Below are positions 34,280 through 45,472 of a DNA stretch of 64,000 nucleotides, piece by piece (within the stretch, counting starts at the first letter, position 1; every line of letters starts with the position of its first letter). Below the pieces are notes generated by a model, which had not been told where the DNA came from, made no database searches, and saw nothing but the letters and a program-made list of their open reading frames with translations. The stretch is from Lentinus brumalis. Its lineage: Eukaryota; Basidiomycota; Agaricomycetes; Polyporales; Polyporaceae. A program made the position numbers and the translations under genes. The stretch is taken from positions 1 through 64,000 of the forward strand of contig MARA01000007.1 in assembly GCA_001792895.1 (NCBI GenBank). Direction: 5' to 3'.

Positions 34280-36586
34280 GTGCTGGACATGAAGCGAGAT
34301 CGGCGAGAGCAGCGAGAGGAGGCGGCAAACAGACGCAAACAGCCAAGGTCGTCATCCGGCGCTCATCGAGTCGGTGTTCAAGCGTGGCGCGTATGTCGTT
34401 CCAGACGATTGCCGAGGAGACACGCCTGCCGCTGGACGAGGTAGAGCACCTGGTCATGAAAGCGTTGAGGTATGCACGTTCGGGCGCTTCGGAGTTCCGG
34501 TGCTCATCGTCTTCTTCTGCAGCCTGAAGCTCATCAACGGGTCGCTCGACCAAGTCGACCAGAAGGCGCAAATTACCTGGGTGCAGCCGCGGGTGCTCTC
34601 ACGAGAGCAGATCGGCCAGCTCGCGCAGAGACTGGCTGTGTGGAATTCGAAGCTGCACAAGGTCGAAGAACGCATTGCACCCGAGGTTCTCGTAAACAGC
34701 TGAATGTTGTAGTCGTCATCTCGTGTATAGTACCCCCTCGGACCCTTAATGTAGCTTGTTCTTGTGGCAAGAAATCGCTTGCAGGATGCGGGGAGGTGTG
34801 GCCAGGTGTGTGGCTGAGCTCCCCGAGCGGCACAGCGCAGCAAGCGAGCGGGGCTTTGTCCGCGACGGCCACCTCGCGGCAAGCGCATGTCCATCAGCAC
34901 GTTCCACATATCACAGGAATCCCCAACGTGTCGAGCTCCTTTTCATTTCCTACCTCTCGACATCATAACGAGCTCTGGAGGCCCCGTAACGCTCTCATAA
35001 CCGCCATCACTTTCGACCGCTGCGACCCTCCACCAACCCACGATGAGCTCGACAATGAGCTCTAGTGTCCCCTCGACGTCCGCACAGCCCTTCACGTCGA
35101 CGTTCTCGTTCACCGCGCCGTTCCCCGTGTCTCAGTCGTCATCGTCGCAGTCGGGGAAGCAGCGCCGCGTTTCACTTGCGTTACCCTCCTCGCCCCGCGT
35201 CTTCCCCGCGTGGAGTTTCCGCGACGACACCGGGCTCGGCGTGCACTCCGCGGACGCGGAAGACGAGGACGAGGTGAAGAAGGGCAAGATGCGCAAGATC
35301 GCCGCGGACGGAGACGGGGCGCAACCACCCGCACATCTCTCGGACAGGCCGGAGAAGAAGCCTAGGAAGAAGTGGACGATGGAGGAGACGCAGATGCTCG
35401 TTGCGGGATGCAACAAGGTGCGTGGCTGGCCTTGCGAGGCAGTAGAGGTCGGGTGCTCATATGCTCGGCGCGGTGACAGTGGGGTGTCGGGAACTGGAAG
35501 TCTATCCTCAACGACCCCGACTTCAGGTTCGATGGGCGGTCCCCGGTGGACTTGAAGGACAGGTGCGTTATCATTCTCCTTGTCCATGCAATCCGAGGAG
35601 TATGTACGAGAACAGTGGCAGTGGAAGTGCTCCTGCCTGATCGACTTCTGAACTTCCAACGTTCTCCCCAGACCACTATCTTCGCGTCCTTGTCCTCTAT
35701 ATGTCTACCCTCTGACTTAGAGGACGCTGGTACGGGTGGTTACCGAAATGCGCTACGACCCGTCGCGTTACATGACCGAGACGCGTCGGCTCCCGTGTGC
35801 TTTGCGCACTGGTTGTTGTGCTCCTTGGCAGAGGTGCAGTAGGCAACGTCACCGGGGTCTGCATGGCCCTGTGCTTAAGGCTGCAGGGCGCGCGGTAGCC
35901 TCATCCACATACAGTGAGAGTATAGATTATACTCCCCTGACTACCCGACGGTACGTCCTGGGTGCGCCATGAGGCAGCGCGGTGGACGATACAGCACTTC
36001 CTCTGCCGCAGTTCGTAGTGCTGCTTGGTGACGCGTAGCAGGCAACGTCACCAAGATCTGCATGACCCTACTACGGGATGCAGTGGGTCGACAGCCACCT
36101 TCACGGGTTCATTTCCCAATTATGTCCCAGCATATCCCTGCAACCCCCATACTGACTATATTGCTGCAGGTTCCGCACGTACTACCCCGATGCCTACAGG
36201 CAGCACTATCCCAACGCGAAGACGCACCTCTCCACCAAGGTGCGCTCCGCGCTCCCAGACGGCAGCTCTATCTTCGAGAAGACGCGGAGCAAGAAGCGGC
36301 GGCCATTCACCGAGGAGGAGGACCGTGCACTCAAGGCTGGATACGACAAGCACGGCACAGTCTGGGCGACGATCGTTAAGGATCCGATCTTTCAGGCGCA
36401 GAACCGGCGATCCACCGATCTGCGTGACCGTTTCCGCAATGCGTTCCCCGACCTCTACCAGGCTGCGGGGTACAAGCCGCGAAACACGACGAAGAAGAGG
36501 AGGGACGAGCTCGCGCAGCCAATGCGCGCAGCGACGGACGACGCTCTGGCGAGCAGCTCGACAGGCCCCGTGCGGCGGAAGAGGAG
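34280..36586 (+). repeat. Partial fourth unit leading into the full TAY1-like gene
   Basis: The unit restarts at 34280 but differs from A-C by 314 bp of extra sequence between two copies of AAGGTCG (34345-34351 and 34659-34665); this extra sequence is RPN9 coding. Homology then continues through the TAY1 upstream region, exons 1-2, the long intron and both Myb repeats. It stops at about 36586, where the truncated copies switch to block X and this copy continues into the rest of the gene. Confidence 0.9.
34356..34703 (+). pseudogene. RPN9: 3' end of proteasome subunit RPN9/PSMD13
   Basis: Two exons (about 34356-34469 and 34523-34703) encode the C-terminal PCI-domain tail of the 26S proteasome lid subunit Rpn9: ALIESVFKR, then MSFQTIAEETRLPLDEVEHL, KLINGSLDQVDQKAQITWV and REQIGQLAQRL, ending EVLVNS and a stop. 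The intron has GTATGC...TGCAG borders. There is a frame change between FKR and MSFQ near 34390. Sequence upstream of 34352 belongs to the array, so the 5' part of the gene is absent here; it may lie left of the array or be lost. In units A-C only the last few codons survive (for example 65-105). Confidence 0.8.
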
Positions 36587-38356
36587 GCATACGGACCAAG
36601 GCCTCTTCAGGGGTGGAACGAAGAGCGTCCCAGAGAGCGTGAATGTGTCTGAGGATGAGGATAGCTCGGAGGACGAGGACGGTCCTGCGACGTTCCTCCA
36701 GGAGGCTGTCGCGTCCACTCCACAGACCGAGGAGATGCTCATGAGTCCGGACGAGGATACGAAAGAGGTCGACATGCAGACTCTTGACTCTTTCAACGAC
36801 ACCCTCACCATCCCCGACTTCATACCGAGCTCGTCTCTATCGGAGATGACCGACTCCTCACAGTCTCAAACATGGTCGTCAGGCGTCGAGACGCCAGTCC
36901 ACTCTAGCACCTGGTCCACAGCCACCAACGCTGCTTCACCGACATCTTCTCATATCTCGACCACCGACTACTTCAACAGCACTTCGCCCTTCCAGCGCCG
37001 AGGCGAGTCTGGACCCATGATCGGCAAGTCCGCATGGGTTCCTCAGGATTGGCTGTCCGCGAATCCTCGCCTCGACCCGTCGTCAAGCGACTCCTCCTAT
37101 TACGGCAGCTTCTCTCCTGCACCTTCGTCACCCTTCTCCTTCGCGCACCTCAACCACGGAGTGCTTGACAGATATGACTTATTCCCGACGTCTTACGCAC
37201 ATGACTTTGCTTCGGAGGTCGGCATGGGCGACACACACTCGACGTTCTCGGATCCCGAGATGTTCCCCACCAGCAGCTTCCGAGGCTTCACTCACCACTC
37301 CAACTACGCTGGAGACCTCATCTTTGGTGCTCGCACCCATCAGCCTTCGGCGGACTATGGGCCTGGCTTCGGGTTCGGCAGCGCAGGACTGGGCCTTTCA
37401 GGTATGCAGCCACCGCCCCATCCTGCGCTGCGGACCCCCGCGTTGCCCGGGATCGATGAGATCGAGCTTGGGTCGATCACTCTCGACGATCCTGACGCAG
37501 CCGTTCCCATGGAGGAGACTGTCGACACCGCGGTCCCCAAGGACCCGACGAGTCCCGAGCCAGGACTGAGTCTATCGGAGCTTGAGTCGTACGCGCTTCC
37601 GCCGCAGTCCATGGAGGAGATCATCGGTCTTACCCAGGATATCCACGTCACGCCTCCGGGGACCCCACAGTCTCATGGGCGCACAGCGCGCATGCAGCAG
37701 ACAGGCGTGCACCTCCACTTGCATAACCGCTCGATATCTGTGCCACCCTCGGAGCATCGCGCGTATGACCCTCGGATGCCTGCACCGCAGTCGCAGCAAA
37801 TGCGCTCGAAGCCGCTCGTGTCGCCCACCAGGTCGCTCTCGCTGATGGACTACCTTCCACTGCACGCACCGGCAGACCAGCGGTCGCATGCGGCAGCGGC
37901 GTCTGGGGACGCCAGTGCCATGTTCACCTCGCTGACCCAGTCTGCGAACGAGCTGTGGAAAGACGGAAGTGCCGCACCTGCCCGGGCGGCGCGGAGAACG
38001 CGAATCACGATCTCCCGTTTCTTGACTTGCACTACTACTACGGGCCAATGTCTGGTGGTGCAATTCCCGGGCACGCGATGGACGGTGCGGCGACCGACGC
38101 GCAGGCGCTCGATCTGGCCCAGTCGTTCGCGATGCAGACGAAGACGCTCTCACAGCTCCCGCCCTCGCTGGCGCAACATATCCCGATGTTCGCCAGTTGG
38201 CAGAGTGCGCTGAACGAGGCGGCGCAGAGTCAGGCGCAGCCGAGGATGGTATCTGCGCACCAGCGGGGGCAGAGCGTCGTGTCGCCACAAGACCTCCTCC
38301 TCACCAAGGGCGACAACAAGCGTAAGCGGTCCAGCTGGGACGGCGGACCCCGGTAG
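35043..38356 (+). CDS. TAY1: Double-Myb telobox protein, TAY1/TEB1-like (complete copy)
   Basis: Exons 35043-35417, 35480-35562 and 36170-38356, about 881 aa. Order: S/T-rich N-terminus; acidic patch DAEDEDEV; Myb repeat 1 (about 109-165) starting KKWTMEE with a telobox-type third helix (VDLKDRFR); a linker; Myb repeat 2 (about 196-255) with TDLRDRFRN; acidic and S/T-rich region; proline-rich stretches; basic C-terminus (NKRKRSSWDGG). In the Yarrowia Tay1 / Ustilago Tay1 / fission yeast Teb1 family, two such repeats bind double-stranded TTAGGG-like DNA at telomeres or promoters; that role is inferred here. Intron 2 is long (607 nt). A frameshift at CCC 37981-37983 is resolved by CCCC, after which the frame stays open to the stop, so I treat the gene as intact. 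It is the only full copy next to the array of truncated ones. An unrelated two-Myb transcription factor is the alternative. Confidence 0.75.
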
Positions 38357-38942
38357 GCGACCGTGGCAGCTCTGTGCGCGCGGGCGCGGTGTGGTTCGTG
38401 CGTAACGCTCCAAATGCATAGTAGGCGGTCAGTTGGTTCGTCTACGTCTGTGCTGAATCATGTCCTCAATCCTCCGTGCCGCTTTGCTCATCACCACTCA
38501 CACCCTTACCTTACGATACTCATGACTTTTACCCTTCCTCCCCATCTTGCGTAATGTCCACCGGATTGACAACCTCGAGTCCTGTTTACTTGCCCGTCCT
38601 ACTGTTCATGTTTCGTTCCGTCCACTCAGTTTCGTTTGCTCTCTTGTCCCTTGCCGTTATCCGTTTCCTGCTCCTGGAATCTTCCGCGTTACTCATGGAT
38701 ATCGTTGCATGTTGCATCCCTCCGCATTGCCCCTCATATTTCTCTTTTTTTATCATGCGTATCTCAATGCATATCTCCATGTCCCCTCCCTGTCCGAACG
38801 GTGGTCGAGGCATGCAAGCAATTGAAGATGTCACATCGGGAGGCCGCAGAACAGTACCACATCAGGCCGTTTGCATGACCTCTGTCTTTGGTGAGTCGCC
38901 GAACTAAGATCATGCTTGCTGACGACGCAGCACTCCCTCGCC
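38357..38942 (+). other. TAY1 3' flank, no clear gene
   Basis: Pyrimidine-rich sequence downstream of the TAY1 stop. Near 38890 there is an intron-like stretch (GTGAGTCGCC ... CTGACGACGCAG) that may belong to a host gene whose continuation was interrupted by the LINE and the transposon. No protein could be assigned. Confidence 0.35.
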
Positions 38943-38960
38943 GACTGCTGACTGGCAGGA
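38943..38960 (+). repeat. LINE target-site duplication, left
   Basis: GACTGCTGACTGGCAGGA, an exact 18-bp match to 40147-40164. Confidence 0.9.
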
Positions 38961-40146
38961 TGCTCTCGACGCGTGGATCGCATCAGAGCTCCGCCCCCGC
39001 ATCGCTGCCGCCCACCGCGACCCCTCCGCCCTCGTTCTCTTCACCGATGGGAGTTCCTTCGTCACTGCCCAGACGGTTTGAATTTGGGATCTGCGGCGGG
39101 GTATCGAGCGTACCACGCCGGCCGCCTCATGCGCGCTCGGACCATCTACACCGGATACGCATTCTCCTTCGATTGCGAACTCATCGCCCTTTCCATGGCT
39201 GTGGCGTTCGGATACCTCAAGTCGAAATTCAAAAACCTCCACATATTCTCCGACAGCGAGAACGCCCTCTCAGATCTCACCAACGTCTCAAGCGGACGTA
39301 TGGGGAACGTCAACGCGTGTCGCATTCTCCACGACTGGTTCGAGCGCGACCCCGACAACCACTTGCACCTCCATTACTGCCCCTCTCACTCTGGTATCGA
39401 GGAGAACGACGCGATCGACGCAGACGTCAAACACACGGCACGCTACACGACGTGGCGACAACTCCCTCGTTACGGAGGCACCTTTCCGACCTCATACGCG
39501 TACGTCAAGCACGCTATCACCGACTACGCAACCTATACGTGGCGTCAAGAAGCGGACGCGAACCCCAGGGCGTACTGGGGTCGCTACCATCTCTCCCACC
39601 CTTCATTTCGCCGCCTCCAACACACACGCACCTTCCCCCTCAAGCGCCTCGGCGGGCGACCCACGCTGGTCTCGCGCTTCATACGGTGCGTTACTGGCCA
39701 TGCTCCGACGGGTCAATACCGCGACCGCTTCCGATATCGCCATGGTGAGCCCACTATGTGCGTCCTGCATTCGGGCGACTGGGCTTACCATACGCGCGAG
39801 CACGTCCTCTTCCATTGCGACTATTATACTCGACGCTACCGCTACTCTTCCATTGATGACCTCCTTCAGTCCCTTGATCCCTTCTACGATATCCAGCACT
39901 TCCTCCTAGATAACCCGACCGCCTTCTCTTTCGAGGACGCGCCGTGTTATGACTAGGAGCCCCTCCGCACTTTCTACTTTCGTCTAGCTCACTCACGGCT
40001 TGCATTCGCATATATGTTCGCGGTGGTCATTCTAAAAACCCCGTTCCCCTTAGCAGACGGCTGTTAAAGCACTGCTTGTAATTGTGTTAGCTAGTGCATG
40101 TAATTAGCTACCAACATATACCAGTGATCCAAAAAAAAAAAAAAAA
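38961..40146 (+). mobile_element. 5'-truncated LINE (non-LTR retrotransposon) with RNase H
   Basis: The insertion starts inside the second ORF, after the reverse transcriptase. The encoded part is an RNase H domain with FTDGSS, a catalytic glutamate in CELIAL, the aspartate in FSDSENAL, and SHSGIEENDAIDAD. A C-terminal zinc-knuckle-like segment (THREH-type, here HTREHVLFHC) follows; the stop is near 39956, then a 3' UTR and 16 A residues at 40131-40146. A frame break at CCC 39068-39070 is resolved by CCCC. The ends are fixed by the 18-bp target duplication on both sides. This structure fits Tad/I-like fungal LINEs; the clade is not certain. Confidence 0.85.
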
Positions 40147-40164
40147 GACTGCTGACTGGCAGGA
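40147..40164 (+). repeat. LINE target-site duplication, right
   Basis: Same 18 bp as 38943-38960, directly after the 16-A tail; it lies 30 bp from the left end of the CACTA transposon. Confidence 0.9.
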
Positions 40165-40190
40165 GATGACGCCCCACAGAGTCATTTGGC

Positions 40191-40208
40191 TTAGCACTGC
40201 GGGAAGTA
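40191..40208 (+). repeat. Transposon left end: TTAG + inverted repeat
   Basis: TTAG target duplication, then CACTGCGGGAAGTA (40195-40208), a perfect inverted match to 55627-55640. A weaker match continues inward (CGTTG.AA.ACA.TG in both ends). Confidence 0.88.
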
Positions 40209-40359
40209 CTTACGTTGAAAAACAGTGGTACTAGCAATGGCCGTTTCAGCGGCGCACTCGCGTCTTTCAGGTGTCTTGGACGCTGAATGAATCAGTGGTT
40301 ACAGCGGTGGAAGTGTGCCATTTACCATTGATTATACGTGCGCTGATCGCCGGTTTCCC

Positions 40360-40650
40360 GCGATTACAATGGCCAATATACCTGTTTAGCACAGCTTTTT
40401 TGCAGTGACTACAACGTTAATTAACAGCGACCCTCGCGGCGGTTTCACTGGGGACTACATGCTAATAACAACGCTTATAACACTGATGTAACGGCGACTA
40501 CACCACAATATAAGAAGCGACTACAACGCTTTATATAGAGCCACTACAGGCGAATATTCAGTGCTTACTGCGCTGTTTAAGCAGCGACTACAACAATGTT
40601 TGTACAGCGATTGTGGCACTATTCAAACGGCGATTGTGGCACTTTCGAAA
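40360..40650 (+). repeat. Left subterminal motif cluster
   Basis: About seven copies of a degenerate GYGACTACAACR motif (near 40368, 40404, 40452, 40493, 40522, 40545, 40585), plus two GGCGATTGTGGCACT-like copies near 40610-40645. CACTA elements typically carry subterminal arrays bound by an element-encoded protein; these fit that role by position. Confidence 0.55.
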
Positions 40651-42360
40651 CAGCCGTTCAGGCAGGCTTTAGATACACAGACTGCACACTCTTTGGACAG
40701 GTACGCCACTATTTCAGGGGCTGCCTGCGCCGATGGTGGGCAATCTAACTACATACATAGATGCACTATGCATACGACGAGCGACGACGAGGACTATACG
40801 ACCAAGCGACCAAGCGACGACGAGGACTATACGACAAGCGACGACGAGCTCACCTAAAGCATCCCCTAATGCATGGGCTTGACGATTCCAGACGGGCGAT
40901 CGACGCTTGAGGACGGCGGGATCACGAAGGCGCCGTGAGAGGTGGGTAGAATGAGCTCGCCACCACAGACGATGTCTACTATGAGGAGATACTCACCTAC
41001 TGCGGGTATACACGACCTGCGATACGACGCTCCAAGTACAAGTGTCCACCTTAGCTATATGCGCCCCCTGTAAATTGCAGGCGAACTATTAGCACAGAAC
41101 AACGGCATCTCTATCGTGGCTCACCGAGATGGAGATGCATATCTTGGATTTGGCGACGCACACGCATATATGCATCTGTTGGACCAGGTTAGATGAGACC
41201 AAGCAGGGCCGATTCGACCGGCTATGGTGAGAGATCGTCATATGTGCCACAGGCTCGAGACGGAGAAACACGCACCCGCACCGAGACGCACCTGCACCTT
41301 ATTCTCGGGGTAGCGAACGTGCACAACCATCGCAACCTCTCGTCCTGTCCTCCTCCTGCCGGTGGTCTCTGCTATATCCCCACCCAATGTCCCATCTCCG
41401 ACCGCGAGCAAACACCACTCGCCCAACCCCACCCACCCCGACCCCACCCACGACCCGCCCGACCCGCCCCCGACCGACCGAGCTCAGCCACGCCAATCAT
41501 GGTATCTGAAGAGGAGGTTGGTCAGTATGAGGCTCTCATGATTTGGGACGATTTACTTCTTACTTGCTTGCACGCATCCTGGACCTGTCGCCACCGTGTC
41601 GCCACGGGGAGTCAAATCAACACAGATCCATCGATGCACAACCCACGGAGTACTCACGTTTGCATGTTTTCGACCCAGATCGGTGAGGATCGCTACAAGA
41701 TCGCGCGGTTAGGACCATGGAGCGACTACCTAGCGCTAGTGCTAGTGCTCAGCCACTGTGCACGAGCCAGGCGATTCTCAGATTCTCACCTTCCGGTTTG
41801 CGCTTCAGGTTGCGGTGATGCCGGTGTGGTGATGTAGTGATGTAGGTGTGAGACGAACGGACCGAGGACGAGGAAGACGTGCGGAGGATGGCGACGCGAT
41901 GCGATGATGGTGGTCAAGAGCAAGAGTAACAGGCTTAGGCGCCACAGATGCGGCGCGCGCTCGTGGCGCTTCTGGCGGAGTCCGAAAATGTGGCGGAAGC
42001 GCAAGAGTGCCCCTGCGATGGCATCCTTTGGTTCAGGCATTCACGCACGCATTCACGCACGACGGCACGACGCGTTCGTACGTACCCCGTACCCCGCACC
42101 TGCCCTCACGACGATTCCTTGTACTGCGCAACACGGTACAGGTCGCATACCATGATCTGACATATGTAGTACAGTACGCGCTCTCACTCTCGCGCCTTGC
42201 GCCTTGCTACTGAGGACTAAGATCCAAGACTCGGGCCTATGGTAGGCTCCCAGTGAGTTCGTGGATTTTAGATACATATTGAGGACTCACCGGCAGAGGT
42301 GCCGCCGCGCAAGGTGTTTGCAGCAACGAAACTCGAGGTCTCTCCAAGCGAGTACCTCTG
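40651..42360 (+). other. Transposon spacer, no clear gene
   Basis: Between the left subterminal repeats and the 3' end of the 794-aa gene. It holds a short direct repeat (GCGACGACGAGGACTATACGAC, near 40785-40835) and a C-rich simple stretch (41425-41480). I see no supported gene. Confidence 0.5.
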
Positions 42361-45300
42361 CTATGTGCCCGCAGTGTATTCCAGCGCCATCTTGGCATCC
42401 ACGCACAGCCGGCGACGTTTGCGAGGGTTGCCCAATGATCCTCCGGCTGCGTCCAAAGGCCCCGATCCTGATGTGGCGGTGGACGCAACTGACAGAGTGG
42501 CGCCGCTGCACGGTGTGGGTGTGGAACGCTCACTGGGCTCTGGCTCCCGGTCGGCGTCCGTCTTGGGTGGCGAGGACGAGTCTGCTGGCAGGCCAAGCGC
42601 CGCGGACGACCAGTCTGGATTCCCGTCGCTATCTTCAGCAAGCCTGTCGGTATCCGTATTGTTGACAGTATCCGTATTGTTGGCAGTCGGGTAGTACGAG
42701 GCGCTGCCTTGTAGGGTCTCATCAGCTTCCTCATCGTTTGCGTTTGCTTCGGATTCGTCGGATTCGGGCTCGACCTTGCCCGCCTGGGAGATCTCCGAGG
42801 CCATGTCCACATCGGTGTCTGCCTCATGAATGTTGATAGCCTGGTCTTGGTTAATGTTCGCTACCTGCCCAGAGAGTAGCAGCGGACTCCCTGAACAGAC
42901 CGCAATCCTGTGACGTGACAAAAACTCAGTTAGTACAAGTTCAAGTTAGCACTGGCAATGCCACACATGAAGACCTACTTATATCTCTCCTTGTGGTAGC
43001 CTGAGAATTTCGTCCTGTTGCTTGCGCCGCCTCGGTACCGTAGTCGACCGTTTGAGCAGAACTCCAGAGGACCGATAACAACGTTCTCAGTGTGGTACAC
43101 TGTGTACTTGAACGCTCTCATGTCCCGGGCCTTCTTGGTTGTGCTTCTGTACTGGGGTTTGGGTTGCCACTTGTCAAAGACCACTGGCCTGCAAGAGTTG
43201 CGTGCGTACGCGACAGTACACGATGCCACGGGAGGTTCGCGAGTTCATGTTAGAACATCACAGCGCTAGCAAAGAAGAAAAGAAGAGGGTCTTACGTGAC
43301 ATGGAATGGGGCGAGGGCTTCCGGGATAATGCTGGTGATGCTCCACACCGTGCTGAGATGCTTTGGAATGCGAATGTAGAGGAGCGTCTCGAGGCGCGCA
43401 GCTTTGGTATCCACAAAGAGCGTGTCGTAAAAGCTGGGCTTGAGGTCCGTGCAATCAGGCAGTTTTCCTGCACAGCTCAAGAGTGGGTCAGTCGCTGTCC
43501 TGATTGTAGTATGTAGTACACAAGATGGTACATACGCGCAACCTTCAGGTCCCGGTACAGCAGCGTCAGAGGATCGCTGGCAGCCATGACCTCGTCATCA
43601 GGAATGCCACGCAGCTGCGCCCACTCCTTGTCGCCAAAGATCAGATGCCCGAGGTTGAACGCTTTAGCTTGATCCTCCAACGCTGGTCGAATGAATGTCG
43701 GCTCGAAAACATCGTACAGTCCCATCCATGCGCACCGCCTGGTGCGATCCAGGGCCTCCTTGTATACGGCATGCTGCAGCAGGATGTTCTATAACGACAA
43801 GGACAGACGCAGACACGGAGTATCAGCCCAGCCAGGATTCATTCTCGGCGTGGAAGGCGTACCTCGTACTCTGTCCACAAGACCTTCATACGCTTGGATA
43901 CAGGGACCTGGCTCTTTCCAAAGACGTGCAGACGATGCGAATAGCGGATTCGATGTTCCTTTGTCGGTGCCAGCACATACCCAACGTATGATTTATGTAG
44001 CATGTTCCTGTAGTCGCCGTCGTCGTCGCCGTCATCCGTCATCGCATGAGATGACAGAGGTCATACTATCTGCAAGGGATCAACTTACGGGAGCTCCACC
44101 CGCGCCAAGTGTGCGAACGTCCAGAAGGCTTCGCACAGACGAGCCAGGCGCGAAAACGATCCAAACAGTTCACCTCCTGTGATGAAGGGCGAGAGACCTT
44201 GGCCGTGGTGAGCCAAGAAGTGAACACGCAATAGAATAAAATACTCATACCTGCCAAAAAAAATAGTTCCATCGTGGTGTATACTCCAACACCACCGAAG
44301 ATTGCCTGAAGTTTCTTCTGAATGAGCCATGATGCCAGTGCTTTCGAGAGCACCGGCTCCCTTTTCAGCCATGGTCCAGGACCCTTTCGCTTCCTAGGTT
44401 TCCTCTTCTTGGGCTTCTTGGCTTTCTCGTCGTCGCCTAGTCCGTCGTCATCGACGTCAGCCTCGTTGATATCGTCGTTGTCATCAAAGTCATAGAACAA
44501 ACGGCGCACGTAGTGCGTGAGGCTCTGCACGAATGTCATGTAGTCGTCATAGACGTCTGGCGCAGGCGATATGGTAGCACTAGCAAATGTATTGCTCCAC
44601 CAGGGCTAAACAAACAGAGGTCAGCATGATGCACGGTCTGCAGGATATGCAAGTACTGCGTACCGTCCAAATGTTGTCTTCTGATATGAATGAGAGCGCG
44701 TACTCCTCGAACTCAAAGACCAGACACATACGCATCTTGCGAGTCTACGTCACGTCGTAGTTAGCGAACCTTGGTCCCACTGAGGGTTGCGACCACATAA
44801 CTACCTCGACGGGGACCTGTCGTATCTCGTCGTGGAATTGTGCTGTTGTGTATGGCTGCGAGGTTGTGTGCGTATGTAGATGCATCTGTCAAGAAGGAAA
44901 CATGCAACGATGCTGAGAAGTGAGCGAGTAAACAGATGACGGACACAGTACGGACACAGTACCTGTAGACACAACTTGCTAAAGTCGAGTACGACCGTCC
45001 GCGGAGTACAGCTGACCCCTCGCAGGACCAGGTCGCTGAGCTGCGCGTCCGGGAGTACACTGCCGTCATCGAACCTGGGCCATATATACATCTGTTTTGT
45101 GGAGGCGCCCCACTTCTTCTCACAAGTCGAGTCGATCCTGGAGACCATTCCATTCGCCTCAGGTGTCCCTAGTGTCGCGCAAGTGCGCTCGCTATCTGTG
45201 GCGTCGGCCCAAAGCGCCTTCACGCGGAGGACTGTGCCCGAGTTGAGCAGAGGGTCGAGCCATCGCTGGATGTTGTGTGTGCAAGCTCGAACCTTGGTGT

Positions 45301-45472
45301 ACTCTGGCATGGCGACCTGCATCATAGAGGCTCAGTTAAAACAAAGAGGTTGACCCTTGGAGTATGATCTCACCAGACGCGAAGGAGGCGAAGTAAGTAT
45401 CAAGTAGGAGGCAGGCGACGACGCAGCAGCGCGCGAGTCACAGGCAAGCAGCGCGAGACATCGTGACATTGT
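42361..45472 (-). CDS. Transposon cargo gene 1: 794-aa protein of unknown family
   Basis: Eleven exons join without any stop or frame break: 45472-45374, 45316-44963, 44885-44805, 44744-44664, 44605-44251, 44176-44089, 44007-43863, 43788-43536, 43467-43296, 43188-42979 and 42907-42361 (2385 nt). Every intron has a GT donor and AG acceptor. Visible features: N-terminal third with WLDPLLNSG and KMRMCLVFEFEEYALSF; an acidic stretch (DFDDNDDINEADVDDDG) followed by a very basic one (KKPKKRKPRKRKG); a central region with LYIRIPKHLS and a GPLEFCSNGRLRYRGGAS segment; and an acidic, S/T-rich C-terminus with PRKRRR. I do not recognise the family. Position and basic stretches suggest a nuclear, possibly DNA-binding accessory protein. 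The start in the short first exon is the least certain part. Confidence 0.65.

Noticed and set aside
42361..45472. Cargo gene 1 as a TET/JBP dioxygenase, as carried by fungal KDZ transposons
   Set aside because: No HxD...H...R iron/2-oxoglutarate pattern could be found in the joined protein, and the transposase is CACTA-type rather than KDZ.
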